Assembly: GCA_030248295.1 (NCBI GenBank)
Contig: JASANH010000895.1
Coordinates: 186,001-250,000 of the forward strand
DNA from: Mesodorylaimus sp. YZB2_4
Taxonomy: Eukaryota; Nematoda; Enoplea; Dorylaimida; Dorylaimidae
DNA: 64,000 nucleotides
Reading direction: 5' to 3'
In this document: positions 35,859-48,085 of the stretch, one piece after another
Position numbering within the stretch: position 1 is the first letter of the stretch
Layout: every line of letters starts with the position of its first letter
Program-made: the position numbers and the translations under genes
The notes under the pieces: generated by a model
The model's database searches: none
The model's input: the letters and a program-made list of their open reading frames with translations, nothing else
Told to the model about the DNA's origin: nothing

Positions 35859-36110
35859 ATGTTTTTCGCTTGGCTGGTCGGCGTGACTCGTCGACAGACC
35901 AACAAGAAAGATAAGGACAAGGACAAGGATAAGTGCAAAAAGGCTGGCAAGAAAGGAAAGAGCTTTCGGGGTGGAATCGAGGATATCGAAGAACAAAAAT
36001 CTGCTGACGAAAATGGTCACGAAAAGAGACTGGATGGCTCGGAGTCAGTGCTGGAGAGCCATGACAAGAAACGCCGATGCTGCTCAAAAGAACAGAAATC
36101 GCAAAATTAA
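35859..36110 (+). CDS. Possible small Lys-rich protein
   Basis: ATG 35859 opens an 83-residue frame: a short hydrophobic start (MFFAWLVGV), a KDKDKDKDKCKK stretch, and an acidic/basic tail ending CCSKEQKSQN. I do not recognise it and see no domain. The composition is low-complexity and codon bias cannot be judged at this length. It may be the last exon of a longer gene or a chance open frame. Confidence 0.25.
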   Translation: MFFAWLVGVTRRQTNKKDKDKDKDKCKKAGKKGKSFRGGIEDIEEQKSADENGHEKRLDGSESVLESHDKKRRCCSKEQKSQN

Positions 36111-36947
36111 ATTATTGAGTGAATAATTTATATGATACTCGTCTTGTAAATTTACAGCTTTTGGCTCACAGAGCTGAAGAAGACAAGGTATGGGAATAAG
36201 GTCGGAGGACAATAAACAGACTGTCTTTTGTGTCACGGGTGCGATCATGAATTCGCATATGCTTTATCAGTAAATTATTATGCGTGCGCCAACTGTTGGT
36301 ACTTGTATTTTTGATGGATGTTTACTGCGTCACTATGTTTTGCAAAGTCATCATCGATCTCCATGCGTTCGTCCGAGAGAGCCAACTGGCACCAGGGACT
36401 TTGTTTTTGTCGAACCACGCCAAAGTCAACTCATTACGCAGACACACGCAAAGAGAAAGAGTTCAGCCCGACAGGAACTTGCCAAGCTTGCTTACGAGTA
36501 CACACTGGGCTGCGCGCAGTGTCTCACTAATGAATGCCAATCATAGGAGTCCGCAGTTTGCTGACGTGATGTCCACGATGAACAAGCAGTTTCCATGGTG
36601 CCCTGGTTTTTCAATTCGAGTAGATCCTGACTGGTAGCGTATTGCTGCAGCAACTATCTCATGGATCCAGAATGAGAGCCCACAGGTCCCTGGCTGGGTG
36701 GTTAGCGTCCACTTTTCACGTTAAATGTGACTTTTTTTTACGAAGGCGCTGTATTTCTGAACCATGCGATAATATTGCAGAAATGCCAACGGTAAATTCC
36801 TCTTTTCTAAATCCATCGTCGGTTTTTCATCAGACACCAGAAGCAGGGGGAAAACGTACGCGAAGGAACCCACAACTTCTTAGCCCAGGGGGATTTGACC
36901 CCGTATCCCCGTACATGGCTATGACTGACTCGTCATTCTTGTTATAG

Positions 36948-37056
36948 AACTTTGATGCTGCCCTTCGTTTGTTGCACAACGCGGCGGGTGAAGATCTGAA
37001 ATGCATGGCCGCAACTGTGCAAGGTTTGTTGAAGATCGATCGCATTGACATGGCTC
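36948..37056 (+). pseudogene. COPE: Orphan exon of coatomer epsilon (COPE)-like protein
   Basis: Between GTTATAG| and |GTAAGTTG lies an open 109-bp exon coding for NFDAALRLLHNAAGEDLKCM and then TVQGLLKIDRIDMA. This matches the conserved TPR segment of COPE (NYDAALRxLH...LECTAMTVQILLKLDRLDLA). I searched both flanks by eye and found no other COPE exon: no N-terminal FDVRNxFYLG piece and no downstream DEDATLTQLA piece. It is therefore either a duplicated exon, a gene remnant, or one exon of a gene with unusually diverged neighbours. The intact frame and both splice sites argue for a young event. Confidence 0.6.
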
Positions 37057-37127
37057 AGTAAGTTGACCATTTCGTCTGCCTACTACATTCGCCCGTTTTA
37101 TCGACGGAATGTGCTCGTCAGAAGCCA

Positions 37128-37540
37128 AGCACAACACTTCACAATAGTACTTACTTTACACCATGCTTTGCTCGAAATTTCGTCCGATCGAAGTTGACCA
37201 GTGCCAATTCTTTTTCTGTTCAGGCATGCTTCGGTTTTTCGTGTCTTCTTCCCCCCACGCCGACGTGTCTCTGTCGCCGCCACCCCAGTGGTTCACTGCC
37301 CCTGGCGCATGCGTGCTAGCCGAGCAGTGCAACACAGCGCCCCGAAGCTCGCCACTTTCTTGGGCGGACGACGACGTCGACACTGACTGGATCTAAAGAG
37401 AACAGCAAACACAGGAGCTGAGCACAACACTTCTCAAGGGGAATTACTTTACACCATGCTTCGCCCGAAATTTTGTCCGATCGAAATTGACGATTGCCCA
37501 TTCGTTTTTATTCCGCCATGCTTCGTTTCTTCCTGTTTTT
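37128..37540 (+). repeat. Tandem duplication, unit about 290 bp
   Basis: The block around 37128-37250 (AGCACAACACTTC, TTACTTTACACCATGCTT, TCCGATCGAA.TTGACxA, CATGCTTCG) recurs at about 37418-37540 in the same orientation with moderate divergence. The two ATGCTT starts open short Phe-rich frames of 77 and 60 codons that I do not consider genes. The spacing is about 290 bp. Confidence 0.75.
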
Positions 37541-37640
37541 TCCGTGTTCTTTCGCTTCGGAGATCGCTGATAATTTTTGTCTCGGCGGCTGTGAATCGGT
37601 TCTCTAAAATCCATTTCTACCTGTTCCGAGGACGATAAGA

Positions 37641-38570
37641 GCCATCTGATTTACCTTGATCGGGAAAAGATAGAGAGAATCGTGGAAAAAATTATAAATC
37701 AAAAAACCACTGATGTTGACACGCGAACTAAACACAAAGGAGTTAGGTGAGACCGAAAGACAGCTATTGAACATAAACTCAAAATTCGTGTTTGCATGAC
37801 CGTCACATGTGAAAAGTTAAATTTATTATATGGAAACCTAAAGTCACAGCTCGCTTTGTAGCGGCTGAAACCTACAATATCACGTTTTCAACTACAACGA
37901 AGTTGAGGCAGTTCTTATCAAGTTTTGTAGGGTAAATAAATGACAAATTATTCGAAAAGAAAAGAGTTTACTTACATAATATAATTCGAAAAGGAAGCCG
38001 TCCTTCCTTTAAAGCTAGCCGGGCGCGCAATAAAGATGGTACCTGCACTATGAGACGAGGTGTGCGCGTCAAACAAAAAACTATCGCGTGATTATATTTT
38101 GAAACCATATATCTTCTATTTTGTTGATGTTTTGATAACTTCTGTACAGAATTCGTTAACGTTTAAATATTTGAGATTACGATGGTCAGGCAAATTGATA
38201 ACTGAAAATAACGGCGGTAACATTAAAAATTCGCACAAATTTTTTTGCTGGAAATGATGTAACTTAGAACGTCTGCCATTTCAAATTGCACCGCCTGATG
38301 TGAGTAGTTTTTGGAGCATAGCAAGTAAACACGCCAAGCTTAGATCCCACGTTTGTAATTCTCATGCAGCGTCTTGTTTATGGAATGACGATCTCTCAAA
38401 TATTCTGGCCTGCCAGCGAGCCAGGGTGACATCTTTTTTCTTGGCCCATGAATTTGAGCAGACACTCTGTCACTAGTTTCAAAATTAGATCTATAAATAA
38501 AACTCAGTCATAAATAAAAATGTATATGATCCAATACATGGAATTATTTATCTTGAAATACGGTCTTTGA
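37641..38570. other. AT-rich stretch, nothing recognised
   Basis: No exon, repeat or RNA gene that I can support. Confidence 0.5.
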
Positions 38571-38575
38571 CAATA

Positions 38576-39423
38576 TTACATCATGACTTCTGGATCATTG
38601 GACATCCACTTTATAAGATTCATGGACGCGGAGCTGAACATTTCTCTTGACTTCTGATGGAAAATATGCGCTGGATTCGCGTACGGTTCATCACTGATCA
38701 GATTATCCACACACAAATCCTGGAACAGAGCTAAGGCCCTGTCAGAGCCATCTCGGAGCAAGTGGTACTGAATAGTGGCACCAGGCAGAAACGGACTCGA
38801 GATTATGCCGCATGGCACTCGGGTAAAACGGTAGATTTTGAGATTGGCTTCCATGTCCAGCTTTCTTGGGTCCTGCAGCCAGAGAAATCGGGTGACATCT
38901 CTCGTTGCTGGTTGTACCCCAACGCAGAAACGCTTTTTCGATATCCGCAGTCAACGCGATCTTGTTCAGACGGAATCGCATGAGCAAAGCTCAAAGGTGC
39001 TCCAAAATAACTGGACCGTGGTTTAAATAAGCAATAGTTGATGCTGGGCAATTCTTTCCTACACTTTTCTGAGCCATCGTATATAATACGGACTTTCGTC
39101 GTGTTTTTCTCAGAAGTAATTACTGGATGGTGTGGAGCGTAATGCTGTTTCACTATCGTATACACCATAGTAATGCAAATATTATGTTGTTTAGCTGGTT
39201 CAGGTTCGCATATCGCACTTTCTTGAAAAATGTAAAACGCAGCATGGAGTTGTGCAGTTAGCCAAGGTGTCTGATACTTTCGCAGTTGCGTCCCTCCTGA
39301 TGAAATTTGTGACCACCTCCGATGCAATACAGCCGACAAAGGGATACCTACCCGCCGAATTCCTCTGCTAGGATTAAAGGGTGACGAGATGTGCCCATTC
39401 ACCTGCACCGACGATGTGACCAT
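38576..39423 (-). mobile_element. Decayed BEL/Pao-like reverse transcriptase
   Basis: Three overlapping minus-strand frames each carry a different part of one reverse transcriptase: the upstream part at 38990-39423 (YAPHHPVITSEKNTTKVRI, YDGSEK), the middle at 38742-38987 (LTADIEKAFL, which holds the first catalytic Asp), and the downstream part at 38576-38854 (FTRVPCGIISSPFLPGATIQ, CVDNLI). This motif order is diagnostic of BEL/Pao elements. The frame changes at least twice, and no integrase or long terminal repeat is recognisable, so it is a dead relic. Confidence 0.8.
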
Positions 39424-39800
39424 CCCAGGCTTATAGATAGCCGAATCCAGTTTTGGAAGACCGGTCGCAGCCTAAAGTATTCGAATACTCCATTCGTATA
39501 TTCCCATTCGAGTATGTCAAAATCCTGTATATGATCTACAGAAAGAGGCATGCCTTCCGTCCCAGTCTCATTGATGTACTCTGCAGCATTTTAGGGGGTA
39601 GAGTCCCTATCTAGAATGCCTTTTGCAGGCACTGAGCAGGTCTGGTTCGGATTGACCACATCGACTTATTATTTGTGCCTCGACGGTCACAACAGAAAAA
39701 GACGATAACGAAATTGACGCTTGAGTAGCATTATCGATATGAGAATATTGAGTAGCTTCTACTCCCGCCATCGCCATCGCCCCCGTGATTTTCCGCACCA

Positions 39801-40455
39801 TCAACTTGGCAATTGACTTTTTACTGGTCCAGGTATAGTCCCAATCAAAGTTCGACTCACTTTTTTCTTCTGGCGTCGAATTTCATCAAATACATCGTTT
39901 AGCTGTCTAGCCAACTGTCGATCACATATCTTAAACTCCGGGCACTGCATCAAGGCCTGTTTTTTCGCGGCCGTCAATGAATTCTGATTAAATAAGGTGC
40001 CGTCTACCCTGCCAACGAGTTCTCGCTCAGTCATCCAAGTCCGAGCAATTTCGCTAGGTGTCACGCTTGGTGAGCACCCTGGGATTTGTGCTTCTTCTGC
40101 TCTCAGCAACGAAGTCATCAAATTGCGAGTTTGTCGCGGAGATGATAAAACTGACGATTCATTCGATGGACGATTATAATTCAGCGGCGATATTACTTTC
40201 TGTTGTTGTCGGCCTCCGCCACGATTCGGTGCCACTACCGGGCAGCTGCGAAAAGGCTCTATTCAGCCGGTTGTAAAATGGCGCAGATATGATCATCGCT
40301 CTATACGCCTTCTTAGCTCGTCCCCACCTGCAACTGACGAAAGCCCCCGGCTCGATATTCGTCGTCGTGTTGATCGTGGTCTCACGAACGATACTAATCT
40401 TCCCCGCATCGTTTGGTGGCTCAGCCCTCATTACGTGCCGGAAAGCCGCTGCCAA
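39801..40455 (-). pseudogene. Unrecognised open frames between retroelement pieces
   Basis: Two overlapping minus-strand frames (39801-40235 and 40174-40455) contain polar, Gln/Arg-rich sequence with a helix-like KKQALMQCPEF...RQLNDVFDEIRRQKKK stretch. They lie between the retropepsin and the reverse transcriptase relics on the same strand, so they may be degraded gag or pol sequence. No domain is certain. Confidence 0.3.
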
Positions 40456-41960
40456 AAAAGGAACTGTAATCAGCTCTCATAACCTCATACCTCATACTGT
40501 ACCTCATACCACACGCTGAACTTATAAGACCTCGTGTCTTATAGAAGAGGATTTATTACTCAACCGCACCGAGTACACGCAGGCATGAACACTGATTAGA
40601 GGACGAGCATCAACCCAAAGAGCAACAGTGCACCGGCACAGAACAAACAAACAACACACATCAGACAAAGGGAGACCAGTTCCACACACAGCAATCACCA
40701 CATAACACCGAACAGGCCTAACATCAGACGAGGTCACTCTCATTTGCATAACTTGATCTTCATTCCTCCTTACATTACTACCTCGCCACTGTCCGGGGTG
40801 ATGGGTCTGCGGGAACCCTGGCACAGGGTCTCACCCAAAAATAGACGAAACACAACGCATCCTACCAAAGTGCAAAAATCAGTCACTTAACACGAAATAC
40901 ACACATGACACAAAAGGGAACTAATTTCCGAAAATCAGAACCCAGGGCCCATCTACCAGCAACTCAGTTTCACACCCTATGGCTTGGTCGTGCACTGCCA
41001 TAGATCCGAGGGTGATCCAGCAGGAGTGCCAATTTCAGGAACCTAGCAATGGACACGTGCATATTCATTCCCCTGAGCATTACTATCCTGGCGCAAAAAA
41101 AACTGAAGCATAACATAAGGCACACTCGCCAATAAGAGCAATGGAAAGTCATTACTAGCAAAAATTGTAATGAAAAAGGTGGGGAAAGTGGGTGATGCTT
41201 GGTGCAGAGTGCAAATTGTAAACACAAACGTATAACGCGACATATTGGCAAAAACGAGATCGAACAAATGGAAATGTGTAAGTGGGTGAGGTGAACACTA
41301 CGGCGCGGTCGGAAGAAAAATACATGAGAAAACGATTTTTAGAAAATTCGAGAAAAACAGTTATGAAATGAAAAAGAGGGGACACGATTTGCAAAGCCAC
41401 ACAGTACATACCAGTGCAATGCGAAAGTAGAACCATAATACGAAGCCGAGAATGAGTTGAATGAGATGATCTTGGAGAGAATCGATGAGGTGCAGTTACG
41501 CCAAGCAATGGCGAGAATGCAATGGGATAGTCAGAATGGCGTTGGTCGAAATAGCGGATTTGAGTCTTGGGCAGGATTGAATCGGATTGCTAATTCAAAA
41601 ATCCGATTTGACTCGTGGCTTGGGAAAACTAGATCGCATAGTCACAGGCACTGCGGCTGATGGGATATCGCTTGTGTCGATTGAATCGATGTTGATTTCG
41701 CGTATTTGATCAAGAGATATTGGTTGAATGCATGGTTTTGCTTTCTTTCGTCGCTTCGCTTTCTTTAGAGCAGTGTTCGGAACGTGGCCAGATCTGCTTC
41801 GAATGACTAGTCTCGAATTGTCGGATTTCGTCGTCAATACTACCGATTGAGGTTGTTTCGGACAGGGACTGGCTTGAGGCGCGACAGCCGCAGACTGTAC
41901 GAAAATGCGATTTTCATGACGCGTGGTTGTCGAAGCAGATTTCTTGACTACCTCGCCACT

Positions 41961-42557
41961 TTAGACGCCGGGGGTAGCATTTGAATGAAATTGAGCGCAT
42001 ACCAAACGACTGACCTGAGCTGATTCGTAGTCGATTGGAGAGGGGACGATTGGCATCAAAATTTGAGACTCGGAATTGTCGATTTGACTGGATTGGCTGA
42101 CAAATGGAATCTTGACTCCAGCGAGTGCTCCATTGTTGTATGTGACAGTTTGACTCGATTCGCATAGCGTATGCTTGTACACGGAACCAAGGTCTTGACC
42201 AAGGAGCATGGTAATGGTACCCGCAGGGTCATTCAAAATGGCGACAGGATGCAAAATTGTTGTTGTACCGAACGTGAGGTAAACATATTGGATGCCCAAA
42301 ATTTGAACGACTCTGTTGTCCAGTCGTGTGATCAGAAGTGAACTTGGTTGCATGCACTGTCCGTTCCAATATGGATGAATATCATTGTACGTCTTGCTGG
42401 ACATGACTGAAACTTGAGCGCCAGTATCGATTGTGACTTGAACTTTTCGACCATCGATGCCGATAACGATTTCAGGCGATGGCTTTCTGGAAAGGTGGAA
42501 AGTTACCAGCATGGCAAGAAAAAACATTACCTTGATTTGGCGGCTGATCAGCGACAT
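41961..42557 (-). mobile_element. Retropepsin-like protease open frame
   Basis: ATG at 42557 opens 198 residues with a retroviral-type aspartic protease signature: VTIDTGAQVSVMS (the Asp-Thr-Gly active site), the ILHPVAIL strand and the LLGQDLG turn corresponding to ILGxDxL in gypsy, BEL and related proteases. It begins with a hydrophobic segment and ends with a polar linker. The reading frame is uninterrupted, unlike the reverse transcriptase 2.5 kb further along the same strand. It could be part of that element or a separate, possibly exapted, protease gene. Confidence 0.65.
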
Positions 42558-45390
42558 GATTGTAAAATAAAGCGGAAGTTGCTAGGGCTTTTTGTTGTAC
42601 ACATGGATTGCTTGTCTGAACAGCGGCAACGTCTTGAGCATACATAAACGGACAGCGAAATGGACCATGACCAGGCGTGCGTCCACCTGACTTACCACTT
42701 CACCAATTGAACGCGTAACAATAAAACGGGTACTAATAATCTTTCTAAATTAAACTCGTTCAAGCGTTTTCTATTGTAACACACATACTTCTGCTGTTCC
42801 CCACGTGGCGCACCGCATTCCTCGTTTAAGTGGCTCTTCATAGTTCAGTCATTAGTGCTCGTCCTCTCTCCAAGTGTGCGCATTGTACCAGCGATTGATA
42901 AGAAACAAGTGGTTCTAAAATATGTCGAAAAAGACTCAGCCTGTCACAGTCGAGCTCATCCCGAGGGATGCAGTCGGGTCGAGACCACATGCCATCATTT
43001 TATTATGTCAGCTTTTCGCTTATTGCGCCGTTCTTCATTTGCACTTTACTGACATCCAGTTTCCTACGACAAACAATTTTTTTTCAAATGCAATCCCCTT
43101 AGCTCTATCATTTCACCAGTTCCAGGTGGTCTACTTGAGAGAGGGGCTAATTTTCGGGTTTGGGTAAGGTACAATCTGCAGTAAATGAGTTGGTTGCCAG
43201 GCTTACAGAGTCCGCTCATGAGGCTAACTAATAGTTGGTCGATTCGGAGCAGATGCATCTTTGAAGTCGCATTACTGTGTACATGGGGACAAAAGATTGC
43301 ACACTTCAGAACCCTGGTCACTGTGACCAGGCGAAATTCGCTTCAGTGTGCATGGAATAAATCATGTTCATGTTCTACCATGGCCAAACGCTAATGCGCA
43401 CTTGAGGGTAAAGAGACAGGAGGAGCTTACGTTAGCAGGATGCCTTGCCACATGCCGGGTGAAAATACAGGGGCACAAATTGTGTGTGTAGGGGTTTCTG
43501 TGGCCAAAACGTCGGACCCCACAAAATCAAAACCCTTGTTTGTAGCTTACGACCCTGTTCGTCAGACCTATTAGGAAAATAAAGGTACATGGCACGCCAA
43601 CCTGCACCACATCAGATTTAATCACTCGACCTTCACACACTGCATATTACTACTGCTCGATTATATCAGTCGAAATTTTCGGGTGTTGAAGGCGGGTCGG
43701 GTCCAGGTGTGATAACGCCCCCCTCTGGTGAGGGGTAATAAAATCAAATCTCAAGAAAATTACAGTGTAGCGGGTCCTCTGCCCCAACAAACTCAGGACA
43801 TTAGTAGGGTCGGAACTCGTGAAATCAGATTCCTTGTTCTCTAGAAATAGGCTAGACCCAAACGTTGCTGTAGTTAGATGAAGATCATTCGTTCGACCTA
43901 TGCAACAGTTACTGGGCACTGGGCGCTGACCTTTGCTAATGGACGGGTACGGTTCAACATCAAAATCTACAGATTTCAATGTGAAGTTAGGTTCTGTGAG
44001 CAAATATTGGCGGAAATAACAATTCAATTCGACAGGACGAAATACAACATCCTGTAAATGGTGGAACGGCAGGTTGTAAATTCGAATTGAACTCTCCGTA
44101 CCTGAGCATCACTTGTTTGTCATAAGCAGCTCTTCGCGTGATCGCACCGTCACCTTCCTTTACGCCCACACACACGTGTCGCGTAGTGGATAAAAGTTAG
44201 ACGTTCAAGCTCTTTGGCGTTCTTTTCATTGTTTCTCGCTAGTCATCTGACTTTGAAAGCCTGATTGGCCTTTGCTTGCCGATCAACTGATAAGCAGTCT
44301 TGAAATTCTGTACTAAGGCGGCCTTACCTCACCGATCTCGGCGCCGTCCATAATTTTTCTCCCCATTTCACGTACTGTAACGTCAGCTAATTTCTCTGGA
44401 GATCAGCTTATAACGATCGAACAGTTTTCAAGAATTAACGAAGAACAGGACGTAAGTTGGCCGTGATGGCAAGGTGGTCGGGGGTGTCAAGGGCAGAAGG
44501 ATCTTTATATCCCCGCTCTGCCCCTGCTTTTGAAACCTGGGACTGATGCTGATCTGCTGTGCTGTGTGAAGAATCCTAGTCGTAAGCATGGCCTGTACAT
44601 AATGGGTAGGTGGTTACGGACTCGGCTCCGGCACTCCTTCCATTTTGTCCCGTTATGAGCCTAAGCGAAACTTTTTTGGTATGTGAGAGATCTATTGTCT
44701 CTGTTTGGACAGTGATCCTTACTGTATGGATGTGTAGTCGATCTTAGTCCTCTGCCTGTTCGAGTTTTCACTAGGAGCTTCCAGCTGGTTTGTGTCCTCT
44801 GGCATTGTGCGTTGGCTCGAAAGAGTTTGCTTTCCTTTTTACAACGACCTGTTTGAAAAAATCAGCGCAATGCGAAACTGCTAACGTAGGCTTCCAAGTC
44901 GATGTCAGGGCGGCTGTCGCGTTGGGAGTTGTCCTTTGATCGGTGGCCCGAGCGTATCAACACTGACGAAGCGTACTACGTCAGCTGCTAGTTGCTTTCT
45001 TTAAACAGAAAACGTCGGTTGCGTCGCTGAAGCGTGCATTGAAGCAGGTACGAGCGCTCACGGTTACGTCGACGTTGCTCTCTTGTTCTCGTCACAAGAC
45101 TGGTTTAACGTTGTGCTTTAGTGTCATCGAATCAAGCGTGCTTTGAAAAATGAACGACGGCGAGGTTTTATTGGGCACGACCGTACTACGTGCTCTACAG
45201 CAGTAGCGCTTGCGGAAGTTTATCAGTATAATAAGTTAATAAGTGCCTACATACGTGCCGCGCCTAGTTTAGGTGTGTATCTCCGCTAGTATTTAAGCCG
45301 CATGCCACTCGATTGGAGCATTCCCTCGTTATTATCACGAGGGGATGAGTGAACCTTTTGTTATCAGTTGACTTATTGATCTTGCCTTAT
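42558..45390. other. Intergenic region upstream of ZFAND-like gene
   Basis: No supported exon. An ATG in a fair context at 42922 opens an 81-codon frame, and 43650-44027 (-) is open, but neither resembles a known protein. A TATTTAAG box at 45290-45297 is a possible core promoter element of the ZFAND-like gene, about 120 bp before its ATG. Confidence 0.4.
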
Positions 45391-45420
45391 AGGTTTCTGA
45401 AAGTCGTTATTAAACACGGT

Positions 45421-46189
45421 ATGGATCAATCGGCCCTGCCAACCTTATGTCGCGGAGGATGCGGGTTCTACGGATCATCAGCTACTGACGGCCTTTGCTC
45501 GAAATGTTTCAAGGACACTCTGAAACGCAAGCAGGATACGGGATTGATTAGTCCGACGTCAAGTAAGAAACCATGCAGCTTGTGGTTTACTCTCATTTGA
45601 CGCATGGTTTTCCACTCAGGTTTGACGCCTAAAGCTGTGGACGTCTCTTCTAGTCGCGATCGCATTTTGGCGACGGCCATGGAAAGTCGTGTTACTGCTA
45701 ACCAGGTACGAGAAGTTATTTGGATCTTTCCGTGTTGTGACAGTGCGACAAGAGACAACGTGAACATGGCTGATTGTCGTATGCTGTTTGTTTTAGGCTA
45801 GCTGCTCTGGAGTCTCGGGTGTTAACAATGCAACTCCGGAAGCTAGCGGTAAGCCGGAACCAGGTAGCGACCAAGCAATCGCTGGCACGCCTGAAGAGAA
45901 ACCTGCGGATAGTTCGCCGTCACCATCTCCGCAAAAGCAAAAGAACCGCTGTGACAACTGTCGCAAGAAAGTCGGCCTGACAGGTATTGCATTGATTTTG
46001 ATCACGTAACCTTGCCAGTTCTGATGGGTAACTTTTGCAGGGTTTGAATGCCGCTGCGGAGGAATGTTTTGTTCTGTCCATCGTTACTCGGACATGCACG
46101 AATGTTCATTCGATTACAAAGCGTTGGGCGAACAAGAGATACGCAAGAATAATCCAGTGGTCAAGTCCGAGAAGGTGGTCAAGCTGTGA
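45421..46189 (+). CDS. ZFAND5/6: A20/AN1 zinc-finger protein, ZFAND5/6-like
   Basis: ZFAND5 and ZFAND6 bind ubiquitin and link to proteasome or stress responses. Exons: 45421-45562, 45620-45705, 45797-45983 and 46041-46189, giving 187 residues (human 208-213). The A20 finger is at residues 10-40 (LCRGGCGFYGSSATDGLCSK then CF). A Ser/Pro/Glu-rich linker follows, then the AN1 finger near residues 122-165 (RCDNCRKKVGL, FECRCGGMFCSVHRYSDMHE, CSFDYK), ending with the family tail IRKNNPVVKSEKVVKL. All zinc ligands are present. An acceptor (CTTATAG, AG at 45391-45392) 28 bp before the ATG implies a non-coding leader exon or trans-spliced leader. Confidence 0.95.
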
Positions 46190-46574
46190 AAGTGGCCAAG
46201 GTGAAGATAGTGGTTCAGTTATGCGAAAGTTCAGCCAATGTTTTCTCTGCCCACGGAATTCTACCACAGCGGGGGCCCCTTGTTATGTTTGACCTGTTAA
46301 TTTGGTAAAATGTACAAAGTTCGCTGTATCATCACGCCTAGGGGAGGAGAGGTGGAGTGTCTTTGGCTGGTAGGAAAACATTATCTAATTGAGACTGCAA
46401 GCTTAAGGGCCCAATTCGCGTTCTTGTGCGGGCTTGTGACGTGGAACAGTGTCTGTACAGTGTAAGCGTGACCTGCTTCATATACCTTTCTAGGTTTGAC
46501 GACACATCTGTATTTGAGCATTGAAAATTTGACCTCATTTTTATTCAATGAATTCTAGTTATATCGCGTGCCAA

Positions 46575-48085
46575 TCACACTTCTTTGCGACCCAAAATTG
46601 AAGCATGTAATATAAACGAATCGGAATTGCAGCCTGCAATGAGAATCCTACAAATGAGGACAGGAAGATGGTGGGGATAGGTCATACTTTTGGTCACAAG
46701 AATCCACTCCTCGAGCAATTCTCTCTTCGCATCTTGGGATAATCCTGCAGCATCCAGTTTATGAACGTACAATGTCTGGTCGAGGTCGGCTGGACTCATA
46801 TCATGCACACCGTCCTTTGCTAGTTTCCTATCGATCGCCCGGATAACTTCAGCTTCTTGACGCAGTCGATCGGTGTAGAATGGAATACCAGGCCACATTC
46901 CGTGCGCGGACAGTAAGTGATACTGAAAAGAGGGTGCACACGACGTCAGGCAGTGTAGAAAGGTGATTGGTCCGTACCAGGTGAGTGAATGGCAGACTGT
47001 CGAGCCGGATCCTCGATATCGCCTGCGCGTGTCGTCGCAAGTCAGACAAGGGCAGCAGTTTGGATTTGGAAGAGAGAAGTGCCTGAAATTCGATAACGGG
47101 TGGTCTGAGGATGTTGATGGCTGTCCATCGGCGTTGCCCTACATTCTGCTCAGCGATCCTTCGTCCCTCCAGACTCCAGACGTGCTCGATTTTTGCTAGT
47201 TGTCCGATGTTTCCTACCCAAGGTCACTCTCTTGCTTACCTCCGATAAAGTGGCTGCTTCCTGTTCGTTGCGTTTGATCATCTCGGCCACCAGTCCTTCT
47301 GCAATTCTAATCCTACGTCTCAACTTGCGTTGGAAGAAAAGGGCTCGGTATTTTCCCGCTTGCTCCGGGCTCCAAAAATGACGAGTCAACAACAGTCGAG
47401 GGAAACACAACCTGCGAAGACCAAAAATCAACATGTATCGGGCACGGATCATTACATCACGTAGAGTACATGAGGACGAAGTAGAGCTCAGCGATCGGAG
47501 GCGGCATCAACATGAATACAATCACCGTCACGATCTTGACTATGTCGCGGGAAGTCTGAAAAAGGCTTGTTTGCATCATCCGGCTAATTCTAGTCAAACG
47601 TGTGATCTCTTCCTCCCTTCCGCACTGACCCTTAAGCACGACTGTGTCCGCTAGGGCTATCAGGGAGGTGTAACGGAGCAAATCACGTAGTTCTATCCGG
47701 AATTTTCTGCCGTACCTGCGAACTGGCACCAACTATGGGAGCACTCAACATCTTACCAGCACGTACACCTCCAGGTCCTGTCGCGAGATCGCATCCAGTT
47801 CTTTCCCACTCCTTATCTCGCTTGACACTCGACGGTAGGTCTTCAAGTCACTAAAGCAATGTCTTGTCCCTGAAACAGCAGACCGTCCGTCGAAGGCACA
47901 CCCACAGGGAAGATATTCACCGCACCGTCGATCATGAGTCGATGATAGGCGTAGACACGAGGGTACTGCTCCAACCATTTTTCATAGCGATGCCAATATT
48001 GCTGGTACCAATTCTTCGCAGGACGAGACGAACAGTATCGTCGCAAATGAGATATTGGAAATGGGATTGATCGAATCATAATCAT
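46575..48085 (-). CDS. LETMD1: LETM1-domain protein, LETMD1-like
   Basis: LETMD1 is a mitochondrial inner-membrane protein with a LETM1-type ribosome-binding-like domain. Exons (minus): 47926-48085, 47757-47869, 47461-47555, 47240-47411, 46978-47082, 46688-46922 and 46575-46633, giving 312 residues (human 360). The N-terminus is Arg/Ser-rich, like a mitochondrial presequence (IRSIPFPISHLRRYCSSRPA). A coiled segment YEKWLEQYPRVYAYHRLMID and one hydrophobic helix (VKIVTVIVFMLMPPPIAEL) follow, then FPRLLLTRHFWSPEQ, which is close to the family's FPRQLLIRHFWTPKQQ. The final part has LPFTHLYHLLSAHGMWPGIP and the two-helix LETM1 end. The donor chosen for exon 1 (GACG|GTGCGG) is required for frame. 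It converges on the ZFAND-like gene. Confidence 0.85.

Noticed and set aside
36284-36637. 117-codon plus-strand frame upstream of the COPE exon
   Set aside because: The sequence bears no resemblance to COPE and overlaps two other open frames of similar length.
43650-44027. 125-codon minus-strand frame
   Set aside because: No ATG with support, no domain and no splice partners; probably chance.
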